Assembly (NCBI RefSeq): GCF_019061185.1
Contig: NZ_JAHQZU010000005.1
Coordinates: forward strand, 1 to 64,000
DNA: 64,000 nucleotides
Direction: 5' to 3'
Origin: Paracoccus sp. Z118
GTDB taxonomy: Bacteria; Pseudomonadota; Alphaproteobacteria; Rhodobacterales; Rhodobacteraceae
Of this stretch, positions 46,399 through 55,976 are shown in pieces. Numbering within the stretch: position 1 is the first letter of the stretch; each line of letters begins with the position of its first letter. The notes under the pieces were generated by a model that was not told the DNA's origin, ran no database searches, and was given only the letters and a program-made list of their open reading frames with translations. Both the position numbers and the translations under genes were made by a program.

Positions 46399-47103
46399 AT
46401 GAAGAAGGTCTATGACAACGCCGCCGCGGCGTTGGACGGGCTGCTCAAGGATGGCATGACCATCGCCGCCGGCGGCTTCGGCCTTGGCGGCATCCCGGAG
46501 CTGCTGATCGACGCCATCCACAAGGCCGGCACCAAGGATCTGACGATCGCGTCCAACAACTGCGGGGTGGACGGCTTCGGCCTCGGCGTCCTGCTGGACA
46601 GCAAGCAGATCAGGAAGATGATCTCGTCCTATGTCGGCGAGAACGCCGAGTTCATGCGCCAGTATCTGAGCGGCGAGCTTGAGCTGGAGTTCAACCCGCA
46701 GGGCACGCTGGCCGAGCGGATGCGGGCCGGCGGCGCGGGCATTCCCGGCTTCTACACCAAGACCGGCGTCGGCACGGTCATCGCCGACGGCAAGGAGGTC
46801 AAGAACTTCGACGGGCAGGACTACATCCTCGAACGCGGGCTGGTCACGGACCTTGCCATCGTCAAGGGCTGGAAGGCCGACGAGACCGGCAACACCGTGT
46901 TCCGCAAGACCGCGCGCAACTTCAATGTGCCCGCCGCCACCTGCGGCCAGGTCTGCGTGGTCGAGGTCGAGGAGATCGTGCCGGCCGGTTCGCTGGACCC
47001 CGACTGCATCCACCTGCCGGGCATCTACGTCCACCGCATCGTCCAGGGGCAGCACGAGAAGCGCATCGAACAGCGCACCGTTCGGAAAAGGGAGTCCGCG
47101 TAA
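46399..47103 (+). CDS. scoA: Succinyl-CoA:3-ketoacid CoA-transferase subunit A
   Basis: This 234-residue subunit joins with subunit B to move CoA from succinyl-CoA to acetoacetate or related ketoacids. Family sequences are [39 protein letters not shown] and [15 protein letters not shown]. The ATG at 46399 follows GGAGGGG. Its TAA overlaps the scoB ATG by one base. Confidence 0.95.
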   Translation: MKKVYDNAAAALDGLLKDGMTIAAGGFGLGGIPELLIDAIHKAGTKDLTIASNNCGVDGFGLGVLLDSKQIRKMISSYVGENAEFMRQYLSGELELEFNPQGTLAERMRAGGAGIPGFYTKTGVGTVIADGKEVKNFDGQDYILERGLVTDLAIVKGWKADETGNTVFRKTARNFNVPAATCGQVCVVEVEEIVPAGSLDPDCIHLPGIYVHRIVQGQHEKRIEQRTVRKRESA

Positions 47104-47732
47104 TGGCGTGGGACCGGAACCAGATGGCGGCGCGGGCCGCGCAGGAGCTCGAGGACGGGATGTATGTCAACCTCGGCATCGGCATCCCGACGCTGGTGTC
47201 GAACTACATCCCCGAGGGCGTCCACGTCACGCTCCAGTCCGAGAACGGGATGCTGGGCATGGGCCCCTTCCCCTATGAGGGCGAGGAAGACCCCGACCTC
47301 ATCAACGCCGGCAAGCAGACGATCACCGAACTGCCCCATTCCGCCTATTTCGACAGCGCCACCAGCTTCGCGATGATCCGCGGCGGCAAGATCGCGATGG
47401 CGATCCTCGGCGCGATGGAAGTGGACGAAAAGGGCGACCTGGCGAACTGGATGATACCCGGCAAGCTGGTCAAGGGCATGGGCGGGGCAATGGACCTCGT
47501 CGCCGGGGTGGGCCGCGTGGTGGTGGTCATGGACCACACCAACAAGCACGGCGACTCCAAGGTGCTGAAGGAATGCACCCTGCCGCTGACCGGCAAGGCG
47601 GTGGTGGACCGCATCATCTCGAATCTCGGGGTGCTGGACGTGGTCGAGGGCGGGCTGCGGATCGTCGAGGTCGCCGACGGCGTGACCGAGGAAGAACTGC
47701 GGGCCGCGACCGAGGCGACGATCGTCGACTGA
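47103..47732 (+). CDS. scoB: Succinyl-CoA:3-ketoacid CoA-transferase subunit B
   Basis: This 209-residue catalytic subunit has the glutamate that forms the CoA thioester, Glu47 in [35 protein letters not shown] comes just before. It is translationally coupled to scoA. The pair supports use of ketone bodies or polyhydroxybutyrate products, which fits a Paracoccus-like host. Confidence 0.95.
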   Translation: MAWDRNQMAARAAQELEDGMYVNLGIGIPTLVSNYIPEGVHVTLQSENGMLGMGPFPYEGEEDPDLINAGKQTITELPHSAYFDSATSFAMIRGGKIAMAILGAMEVDEKGDLANWMIPGKLVKGMGGAMDLVAGVGRVVVVMDHTNKHGDSKVLKECTLPLTGKAVVDRIISNLGVLDVVEGGLRIVEVADGVTEEELRAATEATIVD

Positions 47733-47903
47733 ACCGCCCGGATGTGCCGGGGCGCGGCGACGCGATTGCCCGGCGTGTCCGCTGGGTGGAGGCCGAGGGG
47801 CAGGGGCATCGTACCCTGACCCTTGGCGCTGGCCTGACGGGGACGCGTTCGGCCTAGAGCTGGATTGCCCGCCGCTGTTCCGCCGCCTGCACGAGACCTC
47901 CGC

Positions 47904-48473
47904 ATGACACCCGACGCCATCTCCGCCCTGTTCACCCCCCGCGACGGCGGCTTCCGCTGCGCCCGCTGGGGGCGGCCGGTCGCGCCGGTGGCGTTCGGGA
48001 TGGATGACGCCTCGCTGGCGATCTTCAGGGCGGCGCTCGCGGCGGTGCTGGCGGATGCGCGGCATCAGATGGCCGACACGGACCCCGAGACCGGCGCCAA
48101 CCTGATGATCTTCGCCGTGGCGGAATGGGCCGAACTGGGCGGCATCCCCGATCTCGACCGGCTCACCGGCATGGAGAACCTGCCCGAGCGGCTGGCGGGG
48201 CAGGGGGCCGACCAGTATCGCCTGCTGCGCTTCGATGCGGAGGGCGGCATCCGTGCGGGCTTCAGTTTCCTGCGGCTCGGCGGCCCGCTCGCGGACGCGC
48301 ATCCCGGCAGGCTTGCCGAAAGCGTGGCCGTCAACGCCATGCTCAGCTTCGCCCGCCCCGTCACGCCCTCGCACGAATTGGCCGCGCTGATCCGCGCTGC
48401 CTATGACCCCGTGCTGCCGGTCTGTTCCACCGATCCCGCCCATGCGCTGCGGCTGGCCGCGAGGATGCTCTGA
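47904..48473 (+). CDS. Hypothetical protein upstream of ybgC
   Basis: This 189-residue protein is not recognised beyond a resemblance to unnamed Rhodobacterales proteins. It has no signal peptide or membrane helix. The sequence GFRCARWGRPVAPVAFGMDD at the N terminus and FAVAEWAELGGIPDLDRL in the middle look well folded. Its TGA overlaps the ybgC ATG by one base, so it is probably cotranslated with the Tol-associated thioesterase. Confidence 0.8.
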   Translation: MTPDAISALFTPRDGGFRCARWGRPVAPVAFGMDDASLAIFRAALAAVLADARHQMADTDPETGANLMIFAVAEWAELGGIPDLDRLTGMENLPERLAGQGADQYRLLRFDAEGGIRAGFSFLRLGGPLADAHPGRLAESVAVNAMLSFARPVTPSHELAALIRAAYDPVLPVCSTDPAHALRLAARML

Positions 48474-48871
48474 TGCCCCACCGCTTCCCCGTCCGCGTCT
48501 ATTACGAGGATACCGATCTCGGGCAGGTGGTCTATTACGCCAACTACCTGCGCTTCATCGAGCGTGCGCGCAGCGAGTGGCTGCGGGCGGGCGGCATCGA
48601 CCAGCTGCGGCTGATGCAGCAGGACGGGATCGCCTTCGTCGCCCGCAAGGTCGATGCCGATTACCTGATCCCCGCCCGCTATGACGATCTGCTGGAGGTC
48701 GTGTCGGAGCTGCGTCACGTCACCGGCGCGCGGATCGGCCTGACCCAGCGGGTCGAGCGGAACGGCGCAACCCTGTTCACGGCTCAGGTCGATCTGGTCT
48801 GCGTCGCCGTGCCGTCCATGCGGCCGGTGCGGGTTCCGGCGGCGGTGCGGGCGGCGCTGGACGCGGGGTAA
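48473..48871 (+). CDS. ybgC: Tol-Pal-associated acyl-CoA thioesterase YbgC
   Basis: This 132-residue hot-dog thioesterase has the active motif RVYYEDTDLGQVVYYANYL, with Asp15 as the expected catalytic acid. YbgC hydrolyses short acyl-CoA esters in some bacteria and is genetically linked with the Tol-Pal operon. It is separated from tolQ by 123 bases with a promoter-like sequence. Confidence 0.93.
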   Translation: MPHRFPVRVYYEDTDLGQVVYYANYLRFIERARSEWLRAGGIDQLRLMQQDGIAFVARKVDADYLIPARYDDLLEVVSELRHVTGARIGLTQRVERNGATLFTAQVDLVCVAVPSMRPVRVPAAVRAALDAG

Positions 48872-48904
48872 ACCCGCCGCTCCGCCTTCAGTGACGCAAC
48901 TGTG

Positions 48905-48934
48905 TTGGCGTTTCGGGGTGCGTTCCGGTTATAT
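48905..48934 (+). promoter_or_regulatory. Candidate promoter of the tol-pal operon
   Basis: TTGGCG (48905-48910) and TTATAT (48929-48934) are 18 bases apart, 60 bases before tolQ. Confidence 0.5.
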
Positions 48935-48994
48935 CCGCGCCAAAAGGCCGCGCAAAGCAGTCGGATAGCGTTCGGGCAAGGACAGGCACGACAC

Positions 48995-49687
48995 ATGGAA
49001 AACCTCGCCGCCGGGACTCCGGTCGATTTCTCGCTGGTCGCGCTGTTCATGCGCGCCTCGCTGACCGTCCAGATCACGATGATCGTGCTGGTCCTCGCCT
49101 CGTTCTGGTCCTGGGCCGTCATCATCCAGAAGATCATCACCTTCACCGCCGCCCGCCGCGACACGGCGAAGTTCGAGCGGGCGTTCTGGTCGGGATCGCC
49201 GCTCGACGATGTCTATGACCATATGTCGGGGCGGGCGAAGTCCGCCGCCGAGCGGGTGTTCGGGGCCGGGATGCTGGAATGGCGCCGCTCGCAGAAGGAT
49301 GACGGCGGGATCATCCCCAACGCCCAGCAGCGCATCGACCGGGCGATGAACGTCGCCATCGGGCGCGAATCCGACCGGCTGCATCGCGGCCTGCCGCTGC
49401 TGGCGACGGTGGGATCGACCGCGCCGTTCGTCGGGCTGTTCGGCACCGTCTGGGGGATCAAGACCGCGTTCGAAGGCATCGCGCTGAGCCAGAACACCAG
49501 CCTCGCCGTGGTCGCGCCCGGCATTGCCGAGGCGCTGCTGGCCACCGCCTTGGGCCTTCTGGCCGCGATTCCGGCGGTGATCGCCTACAACAAGCTGTCC
49601 TCGGACGCCGACCGGATCAGCGGCGGCTACGAGGCGTTCGCGGACGAATTCTCGACCATCCTCTCGCGCCAGCTCGAGGACGACTGA
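48995..49687 (+). CDS. tolQ: Tol-Pal system protein TolQ
   Basis: TolQ, 230 residues, is the MotA/ExbB-like proton-channel subunit in the inner membrane. Three hydrophobic helices are visible: LTVQITMIVLVLASFWSWAVII, LLATVGSTAPFVGLFGTVWGI and ALLATALGLLAAIPAVIAYN. Together with TolR it drives TolA during cell constriction. The ATG at 48995 has GGACAGG upstream; longer frames extend into the promoter. Confidence 0.95.
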   Translation: MENLAAGTPVDFSLVALFMRASLTVQITMIVLVLASFWSWAVIIQKIITFTAARRDTAKFERAFWSGSPLDDVYDHMSGRAKSAAERVFGAGMLEWRRSQKDDGGIIPNAQQRIDRAMNVAIGRESDRLHRGLPLLATVGSTAPFVGLFGTVWGIKTAFEGIALSQNTSLAVVAPGIAEALLATALGLLAAIPAVIAYNKLSSDADRISGGYEAFADEFSTILSRQLEDD

Positions 49688-49688
49688 G

Positions 49689-50144
49689 ATGGGCGTGGGC
49701 ACCTCGCGCCGGATTCCCGGCGGCCGGGGACGCGGCCGCCGGCACAAGCCGATGGCGGAAATCAACGTCACGCCGTTCGTGGACGTGATGCTGGTGCTGC
49801 TCATCATCTTCATGGTGGCCGCCCCGCTGCTGACGGTGGGCGTGCCGCTGCAACTGCCCCGCACCGCCGCCGAGGCGGTCACCAGCGAGCCGGAGGAGCC
49901 GTTGAGCCTCAGCATTCCGGCGACCGGGCCGCTGGTCCTGATGACGTCGGAAGTGGCCGAGGATCAGCTGATCCCGACCCTGCGCGCCGTGGCGGCCGAG
50001 CGCCAGAGCGGGCGCATCTATCTGCGGGCGGACGGGGCGATTCCCTATGCGCGGGTCATGCAGGTGATGGGCGCGCTGAATGCGGCGGGATTCCACGACA
50101 TCGTGCTGGTGACGGATACCGGCGGCCCGCGGATGGACGGCTAG
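49689..50144 (+). CDS. tolR: Tol-Pal system protein TolR
   Basis: TolR, 151 residues, has one N-terminal membrane helix containing the proton-responsive aspartate (INVTPFVDVMLVLLIIFMV). The first 20 residues are Arg/Gly-rich and cytoplasmic. The periplasmic domain ends with VMGALNAAGFHDIVLVT. It starts one base after tolQ and precedes tolA by four. Confidence 0.95.
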   Translation: MGVGTSRRIPGGRGRGRRHKPMAEINVTPFVDVMLVLLIIFMVAAPLLTVGVPLQLPRTAAEAVTSEPEEPLSLSIPATGPLVLMTSEVAEDQLIPTLRAVAAERQSGRIYLRADGAIPYARVMQVMGALNAAGFHDIVLVTDTGGPRMDG

Positions 50145-50148
50145 TCCC

Positions 50149-51879
50149 ATGGAACGGGCGGACCGCATCGGCGCATGGGTGTCGGGGGTGGCGCATGTGT
50201 CGCTGATCGCCTGGGTGGCGATCGGCGGGGCGCTGTTCCGCGGCCAGCCCTCGGCGGCGATCCGCATGACCAACGTCCAGACGATGAGCGATGCCGAGTT
50301 CCAGCAACTCGCCGCGGCGGCGCGCGGCGCGGGGCCGGTCGGCGAGTTCGCGACGGTCCAGCCCGCCCAGCCGCGCCCGCCGAGCGACGAGGTGGTGGCG
50401 GGCGGCAGCGTCTCGGTCGCGCCGCCCGCCGAGCAGGTGGACCCGCTGGCGATGCCCGCCCCCGAGATCGCGCCCGAGGCCGCGCCGGATCTGTCGGACC
50501 TGCGTGCCCCGCAGGAGGCGGTGGCGGTCGCGACCATCGCCCCGATCCAGCCCGACACGCCGTTCGAGGCCCCCGGCACCGTGACCGTCCCCGACGCCGC
50601 GCCCGGCCGCGCGGTGGCGATGGCGACACCGCGTCCGATGCGCCCGGATGCACCGACGGCCGAAGCGCCCGCCGCCCAGCCCGCGCCGCCGCCCCCTCCG
50701 GGGCTGGCGCCGCTGACCTCGCAGACGCCGCTGGCGGCGGCCGAGGCGCGGCTGCGGCTGGCCGAGCGTCAGGCGGCGGCGCAGGCGGAGTTGCTGGCCC
50801 GCCAGCAGGCCGAGGCCGCTGCCGCCGAGGCCGCGCGTCAGGTGGAATTGCAGCGTCAGGCCGAAGCGGAAGCTGCCGAAGCGGCGCGTGAGGCTGAACT
50901 CGCCCGTCAGGCCGAGGCGGAAGCGGCGCGGCAGGCAGAGGCCGAAGCGGCTGCCGCAGAAGCCGCCCGCCAGGCCGCTGCCGAAGCCGACGCCGAAGCC
51001 GCCCCTCAGGCGGCGCTGGAGGCGGAACTCCGCGCCGAGGAAGAGCGCGCCGCCGCCGAGGCCGCCGCGCGCGAGTTGGCCGAAGCCGCCGCCGCGCAGG
51101 CCGCCGCCGAGGAGGAAGCCCGCCGGGCCGAGGCCGAGGCGCAGGCCCGCGCGGAAGCCGAAGCGCAGGCCGCCCGCGAGGAACAGGAGCGGATCGCCCG
51201 CGCCGAAGCCGAAGCCCGCGAGGCCGAGGCCGCCGCCGCGCGCGAGGCTGCCCGCGTCGAGGCCGAGCGCCGCGCCGTCGAGGAGGCCGCCCGCGAGCAG
51301 GCCGAAGCCGAGCGCCGCGAACAGGAACGCCTTGCCGCCGAGGCCGCCGCCGAGGAACAGGCCCGCGCCGACGAACTCGCCGCCCGCGCCGAAGCCGAGG
51401 CCGAAGCCCGCGAGCAGGCGGAGCGCGAACGGCTCGCCCCCGCGGACGACGCGCTGGCCGCCGCGCTGGCGCAGGCGCTGAACGACGACCTGCCCCCTGA
51501 AGGTGCCGGCGCCGAGGGCGGCGGCGGACGCGCCGAGACCGGCCCGCCGCTGACCAGCGGCGAGCGCGACGGGCTGCGGGTCGCCATCCAGGAATGCTGG
51601 AACGCCGGCGCGCTGTCGCGCGAGGCGGCGTCGGTTCGCGTTTCGGTCGGCTTCTCGATGACGCCCGACGGGCTGCCGCAGACCGACACCATCGAGCTGA
51701 TCGAATCCGATGGCGGCTCACCCCAGGCGGCGCAGCAGGCCTTCGAGGTCGCGCGCCGGGCCATCATCCGCTGCGGCTTGCAGAATGACGGCTACGACCT
51801 GCCCGCCGACAAATACGGCCGCTGGAAGGACGTGATCGTCGATTTCACGGCCACCGGCAGCGGCATCAGCCTGCGCTGA
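50149..51879 (+). CDS. tolA: Tol-Pal system protein TolA with very long helical middle
   Basis: TolA, 576 residues, bridges inner and outer membranes. A membrane helix is at residues 10-30 (WVSGVAHVSLIAWVAIGGALF). A Pro-rich region (about 80-195) follows. About residues 195-440 are an Ala/Glu/Arg repeat that should form a long coiled-coil rod (AEAARQAEAEA-like). The C-terminal globular domain (about 455-576) contains DGLRVAIQECWNAGALSREA. The rod is longer than in E. coli TolA (421 total). Confidence 0.93.
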   Translation: MERADRIGAWVSGVAHVSLIAWVAIGGALFRGQPSAAIRMTNVQTMSDAEFQQLAAAARGAGPVGEFATVQPAQPRPPSDEVVAGGSVSVAPPAEQVDPLAMPAPEIAPEAAPDLSDLRAPQEAVAVATIAPIQPDTPFEAPGTVTVPDAAPGRAVAMATPRPMRPDAPTAEAPAAQPAPPPPPGLAPLTSQTPLAAAEARLRLAERQAAAQAELLARQQAEAAAAEAARQVELQRQAEAEAAEAAREAELARQAEAEAARQAEAEAAAAEAARQAAAEADAEAAPQAALEAELRAEEERAAAEAAARELAEAAAAQAAAEEEARRAEAEAQARAEAEAQAAREEQERIARAEAEAREAEAAAAREAARVEAERRAVEEAAREQAEAERREQERLAAEAAAEEQARADELAARAEAEAEAREQAERERLAPADDALAAALAQALNDDLPPEGAGAEGGGGRAETGPPLTSGERDGLRVAIQECWNAGALSREAASVRVSVGFSMTPDGLPQTDTIELIESDGGSPQAAQQAFEVARRAIIRCGLQNDGYDLPADKYGRWKDVIVDFTATGSGISLR

Positions 51880-51945
51880 GCCGTCATGGTATCCACCCAC
51901 CACCCCCGCTATGGTGCAAACGAACCCGGAAGGAAGCCTTACTCG

Positions 51946-53274
51946 ATGTTCCGCCCCCTGCTGATTGCCCTGATCGCGGCCCTTCCGTTCGGCCTCTCCC
52001 CCGCCCTCGCGCAGGAGGATGACGGCCCCCTCAGGATCGAGATCACCGAGGGCGTGGTCGAGCCGATGCCGATCGCCGTCGCCCCGTTCTTCGACGACGG
52101 CAATGGCGGGATCATGGTGGATCAGGTCCAGCGGGTGCTGACCGACGACCTGACCGGAACCGGCCTCTTCCGCGCGATTCCCGCCGAGGCGCAGATCGCG
52201 TCGCTGGACAGCTTCGAGGCGCCGGTCGCCTACGAGGACTGGCGCGCGGTCAACGCCGAGGCGCTGGTGACGGGCGCGGTTTCGGTTCAGGACGGCACCG
52301 TCACCGTCAAGTTCCGGCTGTTCGACGTGTTTTCCGGCCAGCCGCTGGGCGACGGGATGCAGTTCGACGCGCCGGTGGACGGCTGGCGGCGGGCGGCGCA
52401 CAAGGCGGCCGATCAGGTCTATTCCCGGCTGACCGGCGAGGCGCCCTATTTCGACAGCCGGGTGGTGTTCGTGAACGAGACCGGGCCGAAGGACGGGCGG
52501 CTCAAGCGGATCGGGCTGATGGATTTCGACGGCGCGAACCAGATCTGGCTGACCGACGACACCTCGCTGGTGCTGTCGCCCAAGCTGTCGCGGGACGGCA
52601 GGCGGATGCTCTATACATCATACGAGACGGGCTATCCGCGGGTCATGGCGATGAACATGGACACGATGGCTGAGGTCGAGGTGCCGACCGATCCCGACAC
52701 GATGACGTTCGGGCCCCGCTTCTCGCCGGACGGGCGCTGGATCATCTATTCCCGCGCCGAGGGCGGCAACACCGACATCTGGCAGATGGACCCGATCAGC
52801 GGCGCGGCGCGCCCGCTGATCGCCGGGCCGTTCATCGACACCGCGCCCAGCTACAGCCCGGACGGCACGCAGATCGTGTTCGAAAGCGATCGCTCGGGCA
52901 GCCCGCAGCTTTACGTCATCTCGGCCGACGGCACGGGCGAGCCGATGCGGATCAGCTTCGGGCAGGGCCGTTATGGCGCGCCCGCCTGGTCGCCGCTGGG
53001 CGATCTGATCGCCTTCACCCGGCAGGACGGCGAGCGGTTCCATATCGGCGTCATGCGGCCGGACGGGTCGGAAGAAAAAACCTTGACGGAATCGTTCCTT
53101 GACGAAGGGCCGACATGGGCCCCCAATGGCCGCGTGGTGATGTTCACCCGGCAGACCCCCGGCGGCGACGGGGTCGCGCGGCTGCATTCCGTGGACGTGA
53201 CCGGGCGCAACATGCGGCCGCTGCAAATCGAGGGGGCGGCCTCCGATCCCGACTGGGGCCCGCTTCTGCCGTAA
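51946..53274 (+). CDS. tolB: Tol-Pal system translocation protein TolB
   Basis: TolB, 442 residues, is periplasmic with a signal peptide (1-22, cut at ALA-QE). The N-terminal domain (25-155) is followed by a six-bladed propeller with WD40/PD40-like repeats such as SPKLSRDGRRMLYTSYE, FSPDGRWIIYSRAE and YSPDGTQIVFESDRSG. It binds Pal and competes with peptidoglycan. ATG 51946 follows GGAAGGAAG; the longer frame lacks a good signal peptide. Confidence 0.96.
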   Translation: MFRPLLIALIAALPFGLSPALAQEDDGPLRIEITEGVVEPMPIAVAPFFDDGNGGIMVDQVQRVLTDDLTGTGLFRAIPAEAQIASLDSFEAPVAYEDWRAVNAEALVTGAVSVQDGTVTVKFRLFDVFSGQPLGDGMQFDAPVDGWRRAAHKAADQVYSRLTGEAPYFDSRVVFVNETGPKDGRLKRIGLMDFDGANQIWLTDDTSLVLSPKLSRDGRRMLYTSYETGYPRVMAMNMDTMAEVEVPTDPDTMTFGPRFSPDGRWIIYSRAEGGNTDIWQMDPISGAARPLIAGPFIDTAPSYSPDGTQIVFESDRSGSPQLYVISADGTGEPMRISFGQGRYGAPAWSPLGDLIAFTRQDGERFHIGVMRPDGSEEKTLTESFLDEGPTWAPNGRVVMFTRQTPGGDGVARLHSVDVTGRNMRPLQIEGAASDPDWGPLLP

Positions 53275-53285
53275 CGAGGATGGCG

Positions 53286-53816
53286 ATGACGAACTGCACA
53301 CTCCGGGGCTGGAAGCCCGCCGCGCTGCTGCTGGCGCTGACGCTGTCGGCCTGCGCCCCCGTGGCGGCGCCGGTCGTCACCGATCCCTACGCAGGCGCGC
53401 CGGGCGCTGGCGGGCTTTATCCGGGCCAGCCCGGCGGCTCGCTGTTCGGCACCGCCGAGTATTTCCGCACCAATGTCGGCGACACCGTGCTGTTCGCCCG
53501 CGACCAGGTGACGCTCAGCGACGAGGCGCGGGCGACCCTGACCCGGCAGGCCGACTGGCTGGCGCAGCACGGCAGCTTCTCGACCACCATCCAGGGCCAT
53601 TCGGACGAGCAGGGCACGCGAGAGTTCAACCTCGCCCTCGGCGCCCGCCGGGCCGGCGCGGTGCAGGAATACCTGATCTCGCGCGGGGTCGCGCCGAACC
53701 GCATCCGCACCGTCAGCTTCGGCAAGGAACGTCCGGCGGCGGTCTGCTCGGACGAGGCGTGCTTCGCCCAGAACCGCCGCGCGGTGACGGTCGTGCAACC
53801 GGGCGCGGGGACGTAA
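53286..53816 (+). CDS. pal: Peptidoglycan-associated lipoprotein Pal
   Basis: Pal, 176 residues, has a lipoprotein signal with lipobox LSAC, lipidated on Cys23. The OmpA-like peptidoglycan-binding domain (about 60-170) has IQGHSDEQGTREFNLALGARRA. An ATG at 53280 is rejected because GAGG would touch it; 53286 gives six-base spacing. It follows tolB by 11 bases, and cpoB starts on its last base. Confidence 0.95.
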   Translation: MTNCTLRGWKPAALLLALTLSACAPVAAPVVTDPYAGAPGAGGLYPGQPGGSLFGTAEYFRTNVGDTVLFARDQVTLSDEARATLTRQADWLAQHGSFSTTIQGHSDEQGTREFNLALGARRAGAVQEYLISRGVAPNRIRTVSFGKERPAAVCSDEACFAQNRRAVTVVQPGAGT

Positions 53817-54700
53817 TGGGCCTGCGCGCGACCATCTGCGCCGCCCTTCTGGCGGGGCTGCCGCTGTCTGCGCTCGCGCAGGAGCCGACACTGGCCGACA
53901 TGCGCGCCTCGCTTTCCGCCTTGTCCGCCGAACTGCAATCGCTGCGGGCGGAGCTGCGGGCAGGCGGCGCCCCGGCCTATCAGGTGGCGGGCGGCGACAG
54001 CGCCATTGACCGGATGAACGCGATCGAGGCCGAGCTTGCCCGGCTGACCGCCCGCACCGAGGAGCTGGGCAGCCGCATCGACCGCGTGGTGTCGGACGGC
54101 ACGAATCGGCTGGGCGATATCGAATTCCGCCTGTGCGAGATGGACGATATCTGCGATCTCGGCGCGCTGACCACGCCGCCGCCGCTCGGCAGTCAGGCGA
54201 GCGGGTTGTCGATGCCGTTCTCGGATGCGCCGCCGCCCGCCGCAGTGGCGCCTGCCTCGCGCGGCGCGGCCGAGGTGCCGGACAGCGCCGCGACCGCCGC
54301 CGAGCGGGCCGAATTCGCCCGCGCGACCGAGCTGCTGCAATCGGGCGACCCGCAGCGCGCCGCCGCCCGGTTTGCCGAGTTCGCGGACGCTCACGCCGGC
54401 GGGCCGCTCGCCATCGAGGCAATGTGGTTGCAGGGCACCGCGCTGGACTCGGCGGGCGACGATGCCGGGGCGGCGACGGCCTGGCTGCGGGTCTTCGCCT
54501 CGGACCCGAACGGCGCGCGCGCGCCTGAGGCGCTGCTGGGACTGGCGCGGCTGGCCGCCGAGGCGGGACAGAACGACCACGCCTGCGGCTATCTCGATGA
54601 GGTCGCGGCGCGGTTCGCCGGCTCGGCGGGGGCCGAGGAAGCCGCCCGCCAGCGGGGCGTGTTGAGTTGCGCGGCACCAGCGGCCACGGATGGCGGCTGA
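53816..54700 (+). CDS. cpoB: Cell division coordinator CpoB (YbgF)
   Basis: CpoB, 294 residues, has a signal peptide (1-21), a coiled coil (about 24-85, with LSALSAELQSLRAELR), and a TPR-like C-terminal domain (about 170-290) containing ATELLQSGDPQRAAARFAEFADAH. It coordinates outer-membrane constriction with septal peptidoglycan synthesis. It overlaps pal by one base and tilS by eleven. Confidence 0.92.
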   Translation: MGLRATICAALLAGLPLSALAQEPTLADMRASLSALSAELQSLRAELRAGGAPAYQVAGGDSAIDRMNAIEAELARLTARTEELGSRIDRVVSDGTNRLGDIEFRLCEMDDICDLGALTTPPPLGSQASGLSMPFSDAPPPAAVAPASRGAAEVPDSAATAAERAEFARATELLQSGDPQRAAARFAEFADAHAGGPLAIEAMWLQGTALDSAGDDAGAATAWLRVFASDPNGARAPEALLGLARLAAEAGQNDHACGYLDEVAARFAGSAGAEEAARQRGVLSCAAPAATDGG

Positions 54701-55922
54701 GCCGCAGGCGAGCGTTCACGCGGCGCTGGACCGGCTCGCGGCGGATCACCGATCGCTCGGGATCGCGCTGTCGGGGGGCGGGGATTCCACCGCGCTGATG
54801 CATCTGGCGCATGACTGGGCGGAACCGCGGGGCATCACCCTGCGGGCGGCGACCGTGGATCACGGCCTGCGCCCCGAATCAGCATCGGAAGCCGAGGCGG
54901 CGGGCGATGCGGCGCGGAGCTTGGGCCTCCAACACCATATCCTGCGTTGGCAGTGGCAGGGCTCCGGCAACCTGATGGCGCAGGCGCGCGAGGGGCGGCT
55001 GCGTCTGCTGGCGGATTGGGCGCGGGGGCATGGGCTGGCGGCGATCCTGCTGGGCCACACCCGCGACGATCAGGCCGAAACCGTGCTGCTGCGGCTGATG
55101 CGCGGGGCGGGGGTGGATGGGCTTTCCGGCATGGCCGAGGCGCGGATCGCGCAGAATGCGCTGTGGCTGCGGCCGATGCTGGATGTGGGCCGGGCGGAGC
55201 TGCGCGATTTTCTACGTCAACGCGAGGCTGGCTGGGCCGATGATCCCAGCAACGACGACCCCGATTACGACCGCGTGCGCGTGCGCCAGGCCATCGCCGC
55301 ACTCGGGCTTTCCACGCAGGCGCTGGCCCGCTCGGCCGAGGACATGCGGATGGCCCGCGACGCGCTGGACCGCTGCGCCCGCGCCGCCGCGCAGGGCTTT
55401 GCCGCCGACCGTGGCTCGCTGAGCCTGCCGCGCAAGGGCTTCGACGCCGCACCGCCCGAGTTGCAGCGCCGCCTGCTGCTCGCCGGCATCTCCTGGGTGA
55501 ATGGCGCCGACTATCCGCCCCGGCGCGAGGCGGTGGCGCATCTGCTGAACGAGATCGCCGCCGGGCGGCAGGCCACGCTGGATGGCGTCATCGTTTCCCC
55601 CGACGCAAACCGTATCCGCCTGATCCGCGAACCCGCCGCCGCCCATCGCGCCGAGCCTGCGACCGGCGATCCGGCCATCTGGGACCGCCGCTGGCGCGTC
55701 ACCGGCCTGCCCGAGGGGGCGACCGTGCGCACGCTTCCGCCCGAGCATCTGCCCCGATTCGACTGGCGCGGGGCCGGGTTCAGCCATGCCGAGGCGGCTT
55801 CCCTTCCCGCCGTGCTGCTGCCGGACGGATCGTGGCTTTCGCCGGTCATCGCGCCCGCGCCCGGCATCCAAGCTGTGCCGTTCCGCGCCGATAGCGGCTT
55901 TCTGCCTGCGGTGTCGCATTGA
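54690..55922 (+). CDS. tilS: tRNA(Ile)-lysidine synthetase
   Basis: TilS, 410 residues, converts the wobble cytidine of the AUA-reading tRNA-Ile to lysidine. The PP-loop SGGGDS is at residues 28-33, and ATVDHGLRPES, LLGHTRDDQAETVLLRLMRGAG and WADDPSNDDPDYDRVRVR are family blocks. The C-terminal part is poorly conserved. It starts within cpoB, and a promoter for ftsH overlaps its stop. Confidence 0.95.
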   Translation: MAAEPQASVHAALDRLAADHRSLGIALSGGGDSTALMHLAHDWAEPRGITLRAATVDHGLRPESASEAEAAGDAARSLGLQHHILRWQWQGSGNLMAQAREGRLRLLADWARGHGLAAILLGHTRDDQAETVLLRLMRGAGVDGLSGMAEARIAQNALWLRPMLDVGRAELRDFLRQREAGWADDPSNDDPDYDRVRVRQAIAALGLSTQALARSAEDMRMARDALDRCARAAAQGFAADRGSLSLPRKGFDAAPPELQRRLLLAGISWVNGADYPPRREAVAHLLNEIAAGRQATLDGVIVSPDANRIRLIREPAAAHRAEPATGDPAIWDRRWRVTGLPEGATVRTLPPEHLPRFDWRGAGFSHAEAASLPAVLLPDGSWLSPVIAPAPGIQAVPFRADSGFLPAVSH

Positions 55923-55947
55923 TACCCACCCCCGCAATCCCTATTTT
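55919..55947 (+). promoter_or_regulatory. Promoter of ftsH, possibly RpoH type
   Basis: TTGATA (55919-55924) is followed after 17 bases by TATTTT (55942-55947) in a CCCTATTTT context. The CCCTAT part resembles the heat-shock sigma32 -10 region, and ftsH is sigma32-controlled in other bacteria. It overlaps the tilS stop and lies 30 bases before ftsH. Confidence 0.55.
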
Positions 55948-55976
55948 GACCGCAAACATCTAACCCCGCGGAGGAC

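Noticed and set aside
50700..51480. CRISPR-like or tandem DNA repeats within tolA
   Set aside because: The repetition comes from Ala/Glu codons of a coiled-coil rod. There are no constant repeats with unique spacers.
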